Origin: a virus
Strand: one strand, 5' to 3'
Virus record (IMG/VR): IMGVR_UViG_3300042295_001683
Location: 1-64,000 of that record
DNA length: 64,000 nt
Shown: positions 22,725 through 30,536 of the stretch, in pieces
Layout: the number at the start of each line of letters is the position of its first letter
Position numbering within the stretch: the stretch's first letter is position 1
Program-made: the position numbers and the translations under genes
Notes under the pieces: model-generated
The model's input: only the letters and a program-made list of their open reading frames with translations
Databases searched by the model: none
Told to the model about the DNA's origin: nothing

Positions 22725-22757
22725 GATTGTCCTCAAGATTTAATTTAATAGATCATC
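22725..22757. repeat. 33-bp direct repeat, copy 2
   Basis: Perfect match to 22078-22110, 647 bases apart. The end of the 54-aa gene (stop 22756-22758) overlaps it by two bases. Confidence 0.85.
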
Positions 22758-22920
22758 ACTCAATTCTAGTATTAGTAACAACGATCGCCGCTAGCTCGCG
22801 GTTGATTTTGCTGCGTAGTTCAATCAATTGAGCGCGTAACGCTCTTTCGTCTAAACCCTTGTTTTGGGCGGCGTATTTCATTTCGTCAGTCAATGCGTAT
22901 ATGCGGGTTAAATCGATCAT
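22756..22920 (-). CDS. Hypothetical helical protein
   Basis: 54 aa from the ATG at 22920, which overlaps the upstream stop (ATGA). Begins 'MIDLTRIYALTDEMKYAA' and is a two-helix hairpin by composition. Function unknown. Confidence 0.5.
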   Translation of the reverse strand: MIDLTRIYALTDEMKYAAQNKGLDERALRAQLIELRSKINRELAAIVVTNTRIE

Positions 22921-23132
22921 TTTGCTAACCTCTGGAAATAGTGGCAAGTGTATCTGTTACCAGTCTTAATCACAACGTTACCGCCCTTTTTGCGACATAG
23001 CCTAGAAGCCTCTTGATTGCTTCTAGCTGTGATTGTGCCAAGGTCTGAGAAGCCATTACCAACGGTGCGGTTAACTTGAGCAATAGCAGGGGTGGAGATA
23101 GAAAGCAATGCGAGGATTAGTAGATATTTCAT
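22917..23132 (-). CDS. Small exported protein with signal peptide
   Basis: 71 aa. Residues 1-18 are a signal peptide ('MKYLLILALLSISTPAIA') with a plausible Ala-x-Ala cleavage site. The mature part (about 53 aa) has two Cys and is basic. It may act in the periplasm or at the cell surface, for example in superinfection exclusion. A second signal-peptide protein is encoded at 56799-57077. Confidence 0.6.
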   Translation of the reverse strand: MKYLLILALLSISTPAIAQVNRTVGNGFSDLGTITARSNQEASRLCRKKGGNVVIKTGNRYTCHYFQRLAK

Positions 23133-23203
23133 GGTTTAATATTTGGTAGAAATGCAGTTTTTCGGGTTTCAGCGATCGCTTGTCATGGGGCGATCGCTGA
23201 TTT

Positions 23204-24091
23204 TTATTGGAGCAATGACGCTAAATATTTAACTCTAAGCAATGGCACAACAGCGCACTGAGGGACGATCGCATTACCTAATGCTGAAAGTCTGTCCAGC
23301 CTATTGGGAAGCCCTGCATCCACTCCACAAACTGGGGGCTCAATACTTGCCCAGTGGCTAAGCCTAGAATGTGATCCAATGTTGGCTGATTTCGCAATGC
23401 TTCGCTCGGCGCTCCTGTCTCCTTGGCTAGATGTGCTGTTGGTGTCGGTAATAGCTTTTGCAATGCAGTTACTAGACCGTCTCCGCTTGTTTTGCTTGAC
23501 CCCTTGCGGTTGTGGTTCCCGCAAACTGAAGGGGTAGGTAGAAGCAATCGCAACTTGACATCTAATTTGGTCTGCCCAGGTCGATGGCTCTTTTGAAAAC
23601 TGTAAGCCTGTGGGGTAGGCAATGAGAAATATTCGCTCTCTAAGGTGTGGCGCTCCAAGGGCGGCTGCGCTGATAACTTGCCATTCCGCATCATACCCGC
23701 TTTCGGAAAGGCTCCTGAGAACTTCTCTAAATCCGTTGCGAAAAGCTCCTGCGACGTTTTCCCAAATAAGGAAAGTTGCTCTACTCTCTTTGTAGATTCG
23801 TAATTGTTCAAACCATAGACTTGACCTTTTGCCCTCGATAATGCCCTTCTGAACTCCTGCGATAGAAAGATCTTGGCAAGGCGATCCCCCGACAACAAGA
23901 TCGCAGTATGACGTAGGTTTATAGGTTGTGACATCATCATAAATTGGTGTATTTGGAAAGTTTTTCTTTAATACTTTTTGACAGAACGGATTAATTTCTA
24001 CTGAGACGATCGTCTCAATTCCTCCAACCCAATCGCTGGCTAGTCTAAAGCCGCCTATTCCTGCAAATAGCTCGATCATTTTGAGTTTCAT
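23204..24091 (-). CDS. DNA cytosine-5 methyltransferase
   Basis: 295 aa from the ATG at 24091 (ATGA overlap with the upstream stop). Motif I 'ELFAGIGGFRLA', motif IV 'GGSPCQDLS' with catalytic Cys at about 72, motif VI 'WENVAGA', motif VIII 'RERIFLIAYP' and motif IX/X 'GLPNRLDRLSALGNAIVPQ' are all present, so the enzyme looks complete with a short recognition domain. It methylates C5 of cytosine, protecting phage DNA. A long ORF in another frame overlaps it (see 23278-23940). Confidence 0.9.
   Translation of the reverse strand: MKLKMIELFAGIGGFRLASDWVGGIETIVSVEINPFCQKVLKKNFPNTPIYDDVTTYKPTSYCDLVVGGSPCQDLSIAGVQKGIIEGKRSSLWFEQLRIYKESRATFLIWENVAGAFRNGFREVLRSLSESGYDAEWQVISAAALGAPHLRERIFLIAYPTGLQFSKEPSTWADQIRCQVAIASTYPFSLREPQPQGVKQNKRRRSSNCIAKAITDTNSTSSQGDRSAERSIAKSANIGSHSRLSHWASIEPPVCGVDAGLPNRLDRLSALGNAIVPQCAVVPLLRVKYLASLLQ
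23278..23940 (-). CDS. Overlapping-frame ORF resembling a methyltransferase-associated phage protein
   Basis: 220 codons entirely inside the C5 methyltransferase gene on the same strand but in another frame. Its product has 'LSLFGKTSQELF', 'FPKAGMMRNGKLS', 'LLPTPSVCGNHNRKG' and 'LSPQFVEWMQGFPIGWTDF'. From memory this is the pattern of a protein family seen next to or fused to phage and cyanobacterial C5 methyltransferases. It may be genuine dual coding, or an ORF that recurs because the methyltransferase motifs force it. No ribosome-binding site was identified. Confidence 0.35.
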   Translation of the reverse strand: MMMSQPINLRHTAILLSGDRLAKIFLSQEFRRALSRAKGQVYGLNNYESTKRVEQLSLFGKTSQELFATDLEKFSGAFPKAGMMRNGKLSAQPPLERHTLESEYFSLPTPQAYSFQKSHRPGQTKLDVKLRLLLPTPSVCGNHNRKGSSKTSGDGLVTALQKLLPTPTAHLAKETGAPSEALRNQPTLDHILGLATGQVLSPQFVEWMQGFPIGWTDFQH

Positions 24092-24369
24092 TGCACTAGC
24101 TCCACTAACTCGCAATCATAAGCAAAAATATTTTCAGCAATCTCACCCTGCGATGATCCGCCTTTAGTAAGGAAATCAAAACAACGCTCTGATGCGATCG
24201 CTGGTTCTGGCAATGCATAAACTTTGTTGCCGATATATGCAAAATGTTGAGTGACGTGGGTATCGGTATATCCCATCTCTCGCAGGGCAAGAGCTAATGG
24301 TGACTTACTAGGATACTTTGCGACGGCGATGTGCGCGGCGGTTACAGATACTTTGATTGTACTTAGCAT
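24088..24369 (-). CDS. Hypothetical protein upstream of the C5 methyltransferase
   Basis: 93 aa. 'SPLALALREMGYTDTHVTQH' followed by 'ALPEPAIASERCFDF' is a pattern I associate with small phage proteins of unknown function. Coupled by ATGA to the methyltransferase and by a 7-base overlap to the gene before it. Confidence 0.5.
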   Translation of the reverse strand: MLSTIKVSVTAAHIAVAKYPSKSPLALALREMGYTDTHVTQHFAYIGNKVYALPEPAIASERCFDFLTKGGSSQGEIAENIFAYDCELVELVQ

Positions 24370-24644
24370 CGCTTCAACCTCTTGACTACTTCCTTTTTGT
24401 ACTGCTCTTTCTTCTCTTCCTTCACCCGCTTAGCTTTAGTCACGGGATGAGCTAGCTCTGATTCAAGAAAATCAGCTAGTTCGGCGGGGTTACCTTGTTC
24501 GTCTACGATCGCATAATCGTAATCAGGATTGTCGGTCTGATGGCGTTCCATCATAAGACGCAATACATCAAGTCGGGCGGTGTACTTGGTTACATCTTCA
24601 TCTTTGCGGATGGTGCGGATGAGTTTAAATTTCTTATCGCTCAT
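24363..24644 (-). CDS. Hypothetical charged protein
   Basis: 93 aa from the ATG at 24644, which overlaps the stop of a small membrane gene (ATGA). The C-terminus is a strongly basic helix ('KRVKEEKKEQYKKEVVKRL'). Function unknown. Confidence 0.5.
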   Translation of the reverse strand: MSDKKFKLIRTIRKDEDVTKYTARLDVLRLMMERHQTDNPDYDYAIVDEQGNPAELADFLESELAHPVTKAKRVKEEKKEQYKKEVVKRLKRC

Positions 24645-24757
24645 CTGCTTCTTTTGCCAATAGCGTTTCTTTTGCCAATAGTGTAGCCAAGGGTAAAACA
24701 AGAAATACATAAAGACGCTAGACAACAAATCACAGTAAAAATAGATACTCCGATCAT
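24641..24757 (-). CDS. Small single-pass membrane protein
   Basis: 38 aa, 'MIGVSIFTVICCLASLCISC' then a basic tail ending 'GKRSR'. AGGAG lies 7 bases upstream on this strand, and the stop overlaps the next ATG. One hydrophobic helix of about 25 residues with a cytoplasmic basic tail is expected. Confidence 0.55.
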   Translation of the reverse strand: MIGVSIFTVICCLASLCISCFTLGYTIGKRNAIGKRSR

Positions 24758-24859
24758 AATTAACTCCTCGCAACCGCAATCTTAATAGTGAGGTATAGAA
24801 CTTGTTGTAGTAGTTCTTGCATAATGTTTAGGCGGCATTGCGCCGCCTGTGAGTGTGGG

Positions 24860-25768
24860 TTAGAAATCGTCAGCGTCTATGCGGCTTTGTTCTTCTGGAG
24901 TAGGATCTGATTCATCCAACTCATGTGCAGACTTTACGGGTTGAGGGGCAACTTCCTGATTAAACTTCTTAGTCAAATCACCCAAAATATTAGTGATGAT
25001 TGAGAGCTGATCTTGACTTGGCTCGTACTTGCTAGAGCTTTTCGCAACCCATGCTATAAGCTTTTCCAGATCCTCAATGGTTGCGCACTTATTTACGCCC
25101 TTTTCAAAGATTGCCCATAGCTTTTCATCCCATCCCGTTGCGATTTCTGGCTTTGGAATGCTGACTGGTTGAGTCTGTGGACTGACATTGCTAGCTTGAT
25201 CCATCTCTTCAGATGCATAAAGCCCAGCGGTTTGCTCTGGAAATGCTTTGCGAAGTGCTAAAGCCTCGGAACATTTACCGATCATGATGTCGGGCATTTT
25301 CTCCCATAGTCCTGAAAGCTTGCCTTTAAAGTCTTGTTTGTAAGCATCAAAACGAGCGACGGCTGTGAATGGTTGCCCACAACCTTTACGATATACAACA
25401 GTTTTAGCAGCGCTTGGCGGTGTTGATTTTAACCACACTTCCAACCATTTACCATCTTCTCCACACCAAAAAGTTGTAGAGCCGTCATAGTATCCAGAAT
25501 TAGCAGCGCGTTTGCGAAGTCCATCAATCGATACTTGGATCGACATTTTTGGCTCTTTGCGCTGTGTCTCTGGGTTCCAAGTCTCCCTAGAGATTGCGTA
25601 AATCTCACGGGTGAAAGGGCTTAAATTAGTCTGTTTGCAAACTTCAATGAAATAATCAAGTTCTGTGTCAGAGCATTTAGGCGCAATCTGTTGCTTGAGA
25701 ACTTTCAACTGCTCAGGATTGAAATGCTGAGTGATGCTTGATTGAGATGTAGTTGTGATAGCTGACAT
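24860..25768 (-). CDS. bet: Bet/RecT-family single-strand annealing protein
   Basis: 302 aa. 'DTELDYFIEVCKQTNLSPF' with 'REIYAISR', 'SIDGLRKRAANSGYYDG' and 'CSEALALRKAFPEQTAGLY' are signature stretches of phage Bet recombination proteins. The enzyme pairs complementary single strands during phage recombination and replication. The C-terminal 100 residues are a linker ending in an acidic 'RIDADDF', which resembles an SSB tail. No partner exonuclease is obvious next to it. Confidence 0.88.
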   Translation of the reverse strand: MSAITTTSQSSITQHFNPEQLKVLKQQIAPKCSDTELDYFIEVCKQTNLSPFTREIYAISRETWNPETQRKEPKMSIQVSIDGLRKRAANSGYYDGSTTFWCGEDGKWLEVWLKSTPPSAAKTVVYRKGCGQPFTAVARFDAYKQDFKGKLSGLWEKMPDIMIGKCSEALALRKAFPEQTAGLYASEEMDQASNVSPQTQPVSIPKPEIATGWDEKLWAIFEKGVNKCATIEDLEKLIAWVAKSSSKYEPSQDQLSIITNILGDLTKKFNQEVAPQPVKSAHELDESDPTPEEQSRIDADDF

Positions 25769-25773
25769 TTGTT

Positions 25774-25881
25774 TTACCTGTGCGGATTAATGTTAATAGC
25801 GATCGCCCAAATAACAGGCGACAAGAATGCAACGCATAGCCAGTATGTTAGTTGCTGGTGGAGATAGTCGTATGGGGTCAT
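25774..25881 (-). CDS. Small single-pass membrane protein
   Basis: 35 aa with a hydrophobic centre ('TYWLCVAFLSPVIWAIAI'). Its ATG overlaps the upstream stop (ATGA). It lies between the 111-aa gene and bet. Function unknown. Confidence 0.45.
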   Translation of the reverse strand: MTPYDYLHQQLTYWLCVAFLSPVIWAIAININPHR

Positions 25882-26213
25882 ACCACCTCCGCAAAATCAG
25901 TTAGCTCGGCATAAGCCTGATCCGCGATTGCCTCTGATTCTTGCAACCGCATCAAAGCGATTTTGCATGACAAGTAAGCGAGAAAACCTGTCTGATCTTC
26001 TGGCTCCCAAAATTTAAATACAAGCCAATGGCTAAAATCAATTAGATCAGGTTTCATCTCATCATGATTACCGTATAAGTAGAGCGCTTGCAAATCTACG
26101 GAGATTTCTTCTAACTGCTCTCTAGAGTATTTTTTGAAAATGTTAGCTAGACTTCCCTCAAATTCAAACTCGTTTACTGTCTTTTGAAGTGAATCGATAA
26201 TTTGTTGACGCAT
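25878..26213 (-). CDS. Hypothetical protein
   Basis: 111 aa from the ATG at 26213 (two bases after the upstream stop). Helical, acidic, ending 'YAELTDFAEVV'. Function unknown; part of the Bet operon. Confidence 0.5.
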   Translation of the reverse strand: MRQQIIDSLQKTVNEFEFEGSLANIFKKYSREQLEEISVDLQALYLYGNHDEMKPDLIDFSHWLVFKFWEPEDQTGFLAYLSCKIALMRLQESEAIADQAYAELTDFAEVV

Positions 26214-26214
26214 T

Positions 26215-26349
26215 TTAAAAATCATCCTCGTAGTTAGGGTTTGGTGTAGCCATCGGATAGGCGGCGATCATCATCAGATATAGCGGGGCAAAGCGCCAAG
26301 TTAGGCGATCGCAATATTCGATATATTCTTGCTCTTCGTAGTTGCTCAT
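26215..26349 (-). CDS. Small hypothetical protein
   Basis: 44 aa, 'MSNYEEQEYIEYCDRLTWRF' then a Met/Pro-rich stretch. Its start overlaps the previous stop (ATGA), which supports translation. No family recognised. Confidence 0.45.
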   Translation of the reverse strand: MSNYEEQEYIEYCDRLTWRFAPLYLMMIAAYPMATPNPNYEDDF

Positions 26350-26711
26350 ACTCCTAATAGCTCCCTAGCAACGATCGCGTCAGCAACAATGTCAGCGATG
26401 CTCATCTCATCCAACTCCGATTGTTTCTTTTGAGCATGGATTTGTTCGCAGTAGAGTTGCACGTCTTTGTAACAAAGCAACTTGTAGGGATTGGTACTAA
26501 TCATTACATTGCCATCCATCAGCACCAATCTGGGTTTGCTACCTAGAAGCTCTAACCCATATTCTTTAGCAATGCTTTCGGCTGTAGCGCGTGAGATGTC
26601 TTTTGTCTCTTTGCGCGTTGCTTTTACCATTGCGTGTGCATCTTGTGCGCTGATCGTAGATGTGTTGCGGCGGCGATCGTAACCGCCAATGATTTGAAAT
26701 GTGTCTGACAT
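26346..26711 (-). CDS. Hypothetical protein, first gene of the Bet operon
   Basis: 121 aa. 'ISRATAESIAKEYGLELLG' is HTH-like, followed by a beta segment and an acidic helix. First gene leftward from the divergent region at 26712-26863; it may contribute to early regulation. Confidence 0.5.
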   Translation of the reverse strand: MSDTFQIIGGYDRRRNTSTISAQDAHAMVKATRKETKDISRATAESIAKEYGLELLGSKPRLVLMDGNVMISTNPYKLLCYKDVQLYCEQIHAQKKQSELDEMSIADIVADAIVARELLGV

Positions 26712-26756
26712 GATGCGTTACCTTTGCTTGCTTGTGTTTTACCTGTATGTGAAACA

Positions 26757-26784
26757 GTATTACATAGTATTTCCTAAAATGCAA
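26757..26784 (-). promoter_or_regulatory. Leftward promoter with AGTATT operators
   Basis: On the minus strand TTGCAT, a 16-base spacer and TAATAC. The hexamer AGTATT or its complement occurs three times across 26756-26789, overlapping both elements, as expected for a repressor site. Confidence 0.5.
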
Positions 26785-26808
26785 TACTTTTTTTGATTAA
26801 ATATTCTA

Positions 26809-26837
26809 TTGACTTGTAAAAATATTTATGCTTTACT
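26809..26837 (+). promoter_or_regulatory. Rightward promoter of the HTH/DinD operon
   Basis: TTGACT, 17 bases, TTTACT. The next start codon (26864) has a normal leader. Divergent from the leftward promoter at 26757-26784, a classical immunity-region layout. Confidence 0.55.
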
Positions 26838-26863
26838 AAGGATCGAATTACATAGAGGCGCTT

Positions 26864-27064
26864 ATGGCTTTATCAAAAATTTCAGAGCTTAGGCAAAGAA
26901 AAGGATTGACTCAAAAAGCTTTAGCTGACGAGTTAGGAATGACTGTCGCTGGTTTCCAAAATTGGGAGAAAGGTAAAAACAATAAGAAGTCTATTGAACG
27001 CTTTGCAAAATTATGCAAAGCATTAGGATGTAAACCTGAAGATTTAGTAGAGGTAGATTCATGA
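26864..27064 (+). CDS. XRE-family regulator (Cro/CI-like)
   Basis: 66 aa, a complete single HTH domain: 'ELRQRKGLTQKALADELGMT' and 'FQNWEKGKNNKKSIERFAKL'. No dimerisation or peptidase domain, so Cro-like in size. It faces a divergent promoter with operator hexamers and probably controls both directions. Confidence 0.82.
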   Translation: MALSKISELRQRKGLTQKALADELGMTVAGFQNWEKGKNNKKSIERFAKLCKALGCKPEDLVEVDS

Positions 27065-27828
27065 GTGAAATTACAGTACAGAATGATTCTCCATTTGATG
27101 CGATCCGCCGCTTTGATGAAAGTGGAAAAGAATATTGGATTGCTAGAGAGTTGATGAAGCTTTTGGGTTATACCAAATGGGAGAGGTTTGGGACTAAAGA
27201 AACCCAGTCTAACCGTACATCGGTAATTAAAAAAGCAATCGCAGCTTGTCATAATGCAGGGTTTAACTCTGAAGAGCATTTTAACCATTTCCCCACATGG
27301 GGAAACACCCGTGAAGACTGGTTTCTAACTCGTTACGCTTGCTATTTAATTGCTCAGAATGGTGATCCTGAAAAGCAAGAAATTGCTATGGCGCAAAGCT
27401 ATTTTGCAACTAAAACCCGTGAAGCTGAAATTGCAGAAATCAAGATCGAACCATCAATAAAGGCATTGCCAACTCGCGACGCGATTGATTACATTGAAGC
27501 TGCTGACAAGTTGGCTAAACTTCCAGATAGTCGCCTTACTCGATTACTATCTCAGATGTTTGTATCTGAAGTTGCTTTAATCAGCGCTAATCAGCGTCAA
27601 ATAGCACCTGCAACAGAAGTCCAAAAGCAATACACTACAGCAACTGTAAGAGCTTCTCAACTTGGCTACACCGCTAAACAGATTGGCAATGGGACATCAT
27701 TGGGTAAATTCGTAAAGGCTGTGATAGAGCCTGACTTTGTGGACTGGCAAGGGCAATATAAGGTTAATCACTTTGAAGTGAATGAAGTGCTTGACGCTCG
27801 TATCCACTTATTCTTTGCGAGAGGTTAA
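27061..27828 (+). CDS. DinD / BRO-N-like protein
   Basis: 255 aa. 'SPFDAIRRFDESGKEYWIAR', 'LLGYTKWERF' and 'LTRYACYLIAQNGDPEKQEI' are the signature of DNA-damage-inducible DinD and related BRO-N phage antirepressors. The C-terminal half has 'LGYTAKQIGNGTSLGKFVKA', a second DNA-binding-like module. Coupled to the repressor gene (ATGA), it may act as its antirepressor or in damage response. Confidence 0.72.
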   Translation: MSEITVQNDSPFDAIRRFDESGKEYWIARELMKLLGYTKWERFGTKETQSNRTSVIKKAIAACHNAGFNSEEHFNHFPTWGNTREDWFLTRYACYLIAQNGDPEKQEIAMAQSYFATKTREAEIAEIKIEPSIKALPTRDAIDYIEAADKLAKLPDSRLTRLLSQMFVSEVALISANQRQIAPATEVQKQYTTATVRASQLGYTAKQIGNGTSLGKFVKAVIEPDFVDWQGQYKVNHFEVNEVLDARIHLFFARG

Positions 27829-27832
27829 CAAC

Positions 27833-28270
27833 ATGCACCCCGTAGAAAACCTTACGATCCTATACCGCGCCCGTGGTTTCTGGCACACACCCGAACTCAA
27901 CCAAGCGATCGAGAAAATCATTAATCACTTTGGAGATCGCGCATCTATTCCCCCTGAATTTATTGCTGAGTTCATGAGTGGAATTAAGCGTCATGGCTTG
28001 CCAAGTGGCGAGGGTTGGAATGTTTGGTATGAACCATGTCCAGTTGTTAAAACTACTGCAATGGAAGTAGTTGTTACATCACAGGATCTATCGCCAGAAA
28101 TCCTAGAAATATTCCCAGACTTCTACAAGGGCGGTAAATTCCACATCAACAAAGCTAAGCTACAGCGCGACGGCAGGGCTTATCACTCGCGGCATGGTGA
28201 GTATTTTTATATTGATGCGCCTGATAGCGCGATCGCATTGGTGGAAAGTAAAGAATTATTGGAGGTTTGA
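27833..28270 (+). CDS. Hypothetical protein
   Basis: 145 aa from the ATG at 27833, four bases after the DinD-like stop; an in-frame ATG at 27782 would overlap that gene. Aromatic and Pro-rich N-terminus ('TILYRARGFWHTPELNQAI'). No family recognised. Confidence 0.5.
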   Translation: MHPVENLTILYRARGFWHTPELNQAIEKIINHFGDRASIPPEFIAEFMSGIKRHGLPSGEGWNVWYEPCPVVKTTAMEVVVTSQDLSPEILEIFPDFYKGGKFHINKAKLQRDGRAYHSRHGEYFYIDAPDSAIALVESKELLEV

Positions 28271-28272
28271 TT

Positions 28273-28503
28273 ATGGTTAAAGAGTGTAAAGCCATCGATT
28301 TTCCCGTAGGAGCTTATTACCTTAATGGTGATGACAAGCCCTTGGAAGTAATCAAAAAAAGTGTAAGCAGAGAGCGTGTACTAGGATCTAATCAAGTAGA
28401 TTATTTTGTGTTACTGAACACTGCACAGTCTAGACCAAATGGGGAAGACTATCTGTATTTTGGTGCTGACTGCATTCTTCAGTTTCAGGAGGCTATCTCA
28501 TGA
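28273..28503 (+). CDS. Hypothetical protein
   Basis: 76 aa from the ATG at 28273, which is 7 bases behind GGAGG; a TTG at 28267 is a weaker start. Small beta-rich protein ('FPVGAYYLNGDDKPLEVI'). Coupled to the next gene. Confidence 0.5.
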   Translation: MVKECKAIDFPVGAYYLNGDDKPLEVIKKSVSRERVLGSNQVDYFVLLNTAQSRPNGEDYLYFGADCILQFQEAIS

Positions 28504-28715
28504 CCCAACAAATCAAGATCGCTTACCTACTCCAGCGATTTATCTCAGATCGCAACGAGTGGAAAACACTACGCTCCAACAAAAAAGAATCTGATGCAAT
28601 CAAATTATTGAAGCGGATGCGGTTGAGACATCCTGAATTACAGTATCGGGTTGCGATTGAAGAAGAGACTACTACGATTGCGGTTGTAAAGGTTGTTAGA
28701 GGTATTGAATTATGA
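28500..28715 (+). CDS. Hypothetical basic protein
   Basis: 71 aa, basic ('LLKRMRLRHPELQYRVAI'), ATGA-coupled to both neighbours. Function unknown. Confidence 0.5.
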   Translation: MTQQIKIAYLLQRFISDRNEWKTLRSNKKESDAIKLLKRMRLRHPELQYRVAIEEETTTIAVVKVVRGIEL

Positions 28716-29068
28716 TTTACGAATTAAGTCGCAATTACGATCGCGCATGGAAATTGATACAGCAAGGCGAAAAGCTTGCGTGTTGGGTTGATTACGATTC
28801 ACTTTTTAGAGATATTGCTCAGGCTTACAAATGGTTTGGAGCGACAATGATTGTAGCGAGAGGGACTCAGTATGTTTATTTGTTTGAAGAGCAAAATAAT
28901 TTTGATGATTTTGCCAAGCGTTGCACAGAGCTTAATGCTGAATTTTATCTACCACTTGCTGACAATATGATCGTGATTTCTGAGGAGCGTTTAACAGAAA
29001 TAACCTCAAAAGTCATTGACAGGAATTTTGAAAATTTAAAAAAATATCGTAAGGGAGAAGCATCATGA
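28712..29068 (+). CDS. Hypothetical protein
   Basis: 118 aa, mixed alpha/beta, no recognised motif. ATGA overlaps at both ends. Function unknown. Confidence 0.5.
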   Translation: MIYELSRNYDRAWKLIQQGEKLACWVDYDSLFRDIAQAYKWFGATMIVARGTQYVYLFEEQNNFDDFAKRCTELNAEFYLPLADNMIVISEERLTEITSKVIDRNFENLKKYRKGEAS

Positions 29069-29652
29069 AAACACCGCCGCTAGGCATGACTGAAGCTAAC
29101 TTCTGCGCGATAGTTGATCCGCGATCGCCTAATCCTAAGACTGAAACGCGGCGATTATCTAATGGTAGTGATAAGCCTAAGTATAATGTGGGCGATCGCT
29201 GCTACCTAACAGAGCCAACGCAAAATCTAGCTGGCGCTGATTACACAAACAAAAAACTGCATATTCAGTATTTTTGGCATAGTCCAGAATCTAAGTGGGT
29301 AACTCCTACTGAGCAAGATTTGATAAAAATCAACAACCGCAAAACTGGCTTATACTCAAAACAAAACGCCCGTTTCATGCTGAAGTCCTTTGCCCGTTAC
29401 TGGGTTGAGATTGTTGATGTGAAGTTAGAGCGATTGCTTGATATCACGGCTGAGGCGGCGATCGCTGAAGGGATTGAGTATGACGATTACTGGGATCGTT
29501 ATTGGGATTACATGGCAGAAGATTACTCTTTTAAGTCTCCCATTGATTCTTATATCTCAGAGATCGAGATGCTGCATGGCAAGGCGATCGCTAATTCAAA
29601 CCCTTGGCTATGGGTTTATAAATTTAAGCTTATAGGTAACAACAATGAGTGA
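29065..29652 (+). CDS. ASCH-like phage protein
   Basis: 195 aa. 'NPKTETRRL', 'YNVGDRCYLTEP', 'RYWVEIVDVKLERLLDITAE', 'AIAEGIEYDDYW' and 'NPWLWVYKFKLI' reproduce the phage ASCH-domain protein layout. ASCH domains have a PUA-like fold and probably bind modified or unmodified RNA/nucleotides. Its job in phages is not established. Confidence 0.7.
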   Translation: MKTPPLGMTEANFCAIVDPRSPNPKTETRRLSNGSDKPKYNVGDRCYLTEPTQNLAGADYTNKKLHIQYFWHSPESKWVTPTEQDLIKINNRKTGLYSKQNARFMLKSFARYWVEIVDVKLERLLDITAEAAIAEGIEYDDYWDRYWDYMAEDYSFKSPIDSYISEIEMLHGKAIANSNPWLWVYKFKLIGNNNE

Positions 29653-30013
29653 ATTAGAACAGATTGAAGACATGATTTTAGAATGCAATGAAGAGTGTGG
29701 TAATTATTACCAGATTCAAGAACTGCAAGAAGAGGCTGAAAACATTAGAAATGAGCTTGAATCAACTAAAACCTACAGCGAATTACTAGCAGAAATACAG
29801 CCTCAAGTCATCACCAATGATGCAGAAAATGACGCAAACCTAGCGCACATTGAGAGGCTATGGAGCATTAAAAACCGCACACCAGAAGAAGAAAAGCTGT
29901 TTGATTTACTGCTTTTGCTTTCAGAGCAATTTGAAGAAAAGGCTTATCCGATGAAATCACCTTGGTATGCGGGGCTTTGGTATCGGATTCAAGCTTTTAT
30001 TTTTAGGTGGTAA
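29645..30013 (+). CDS. Hypothetical acidic coiled-coil protein
   Basis: 122 aa, acidic with a heptad-like N-terminal half ('QELQEEAENIRNELESTK') and a Trp-rich basic end. Function unknown. Confidence 0.5.
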   Translation: MSELEQIEDMILECNEECGNYYQIQELQEEAENIRNELESTKTYSELLAEIQPQVITNDAENDANLAHIERLWSIKNRTPEEEKLFDLLLLLSEQFEEKAYPMKSPWYAGLWYRIQAFIFRW

Positions 30014-30015
30014 TT

Positions 30016-30174
30016 ATGGCTAGAAAATCAGCACCCAAAAAAGAACTGACGGTTGAGGCAACGCCGATCATTGAGCGATACCGATCGCGCCACACTTGGG
30101 CGGAGTTCGTTGCGCTGTATGTTCCTGCGGATGCGGATAAGTACCCGACGATGCATAGGGAGTATTTGAGATAA
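30016..30174 (+). CDS. Small basic protein
   Basis: 52 aa, 'MARKSAPKKELTVEATPIIE' then a Trp/Tyr-rich half. It starts two bases after the previous stop and ends inside the terminator arm. No family recognised. Confidence 0.5.
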   Translation: MARKSAPKKELTVEATPIIERYRSRHTWAEFVALYVPADADKYPTMHREYLR

Positions 30175-30217
30175 AAAAATGAACTGCTCGAATTATTTGA
30201 GCAGTTCATTTTTTTAT
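30172..30217. terminator. Strong bidirectional terminator
   Basis: ATGAACTGCTC and GAGCAGTTCAT form a perfect 11-bp stem with an A-run before and seven T after. It ends the operon that begins at 26864. The 30218-30335 stretch that follows shows no gene. Confidence 0.88.
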
Positions 30218-30335
30218 TTGACCGTCATTTGACTACACCCGCAAATATTCGCTTTTAGTCGATTAGCGTTAAAGCACTTTTTTCTATACAGCGCAAAGCT
30301 TTGAGTAATTGCGATGGTTTAAATCAGATTAGCTT

Positions 30336-30536
30336 TTAAACACTTTTATTTTGCCAATCGTGGCAATCGTTAGGCACATAGAAACTAGCGCTATCCCGTG
30401 GCGGTACTTTGGTGCAGAGCCGCCAGTTATTAAATCGGCAGTTGTGGCAACCTTTCAGCGATCGCACATCATGGGTGTTTTCCAATAGGACGGGGTAAGA
30501 CTCTTGTACTTGATATTCGGTAAGTTGTGGCGACAT
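30336..30536 (-). CDS. Small Cys-rich protein
   Basis: 66 aa with 'GCHNCRFNNWRLC' and a later 'CHDW', giving four Cys spaced like a zinc or iron-sulfur site. It resembles the 52-aa protein at 3320-3478 in layout. Function unknown. Confidence 0.5.
   Translation of the reverse strand: MSPQLTEYQVQESYPVLLENTHDVRSLKGCHNCRFNNWRLCTKVPPRDSASFYVPNDCHDWQNKSV

Noticed and set aside
30218-30335. A gene in the 118-base gap after the terminator
   Set aside because: No frame with a plausible start or ribosome-binding site was found on either strand.
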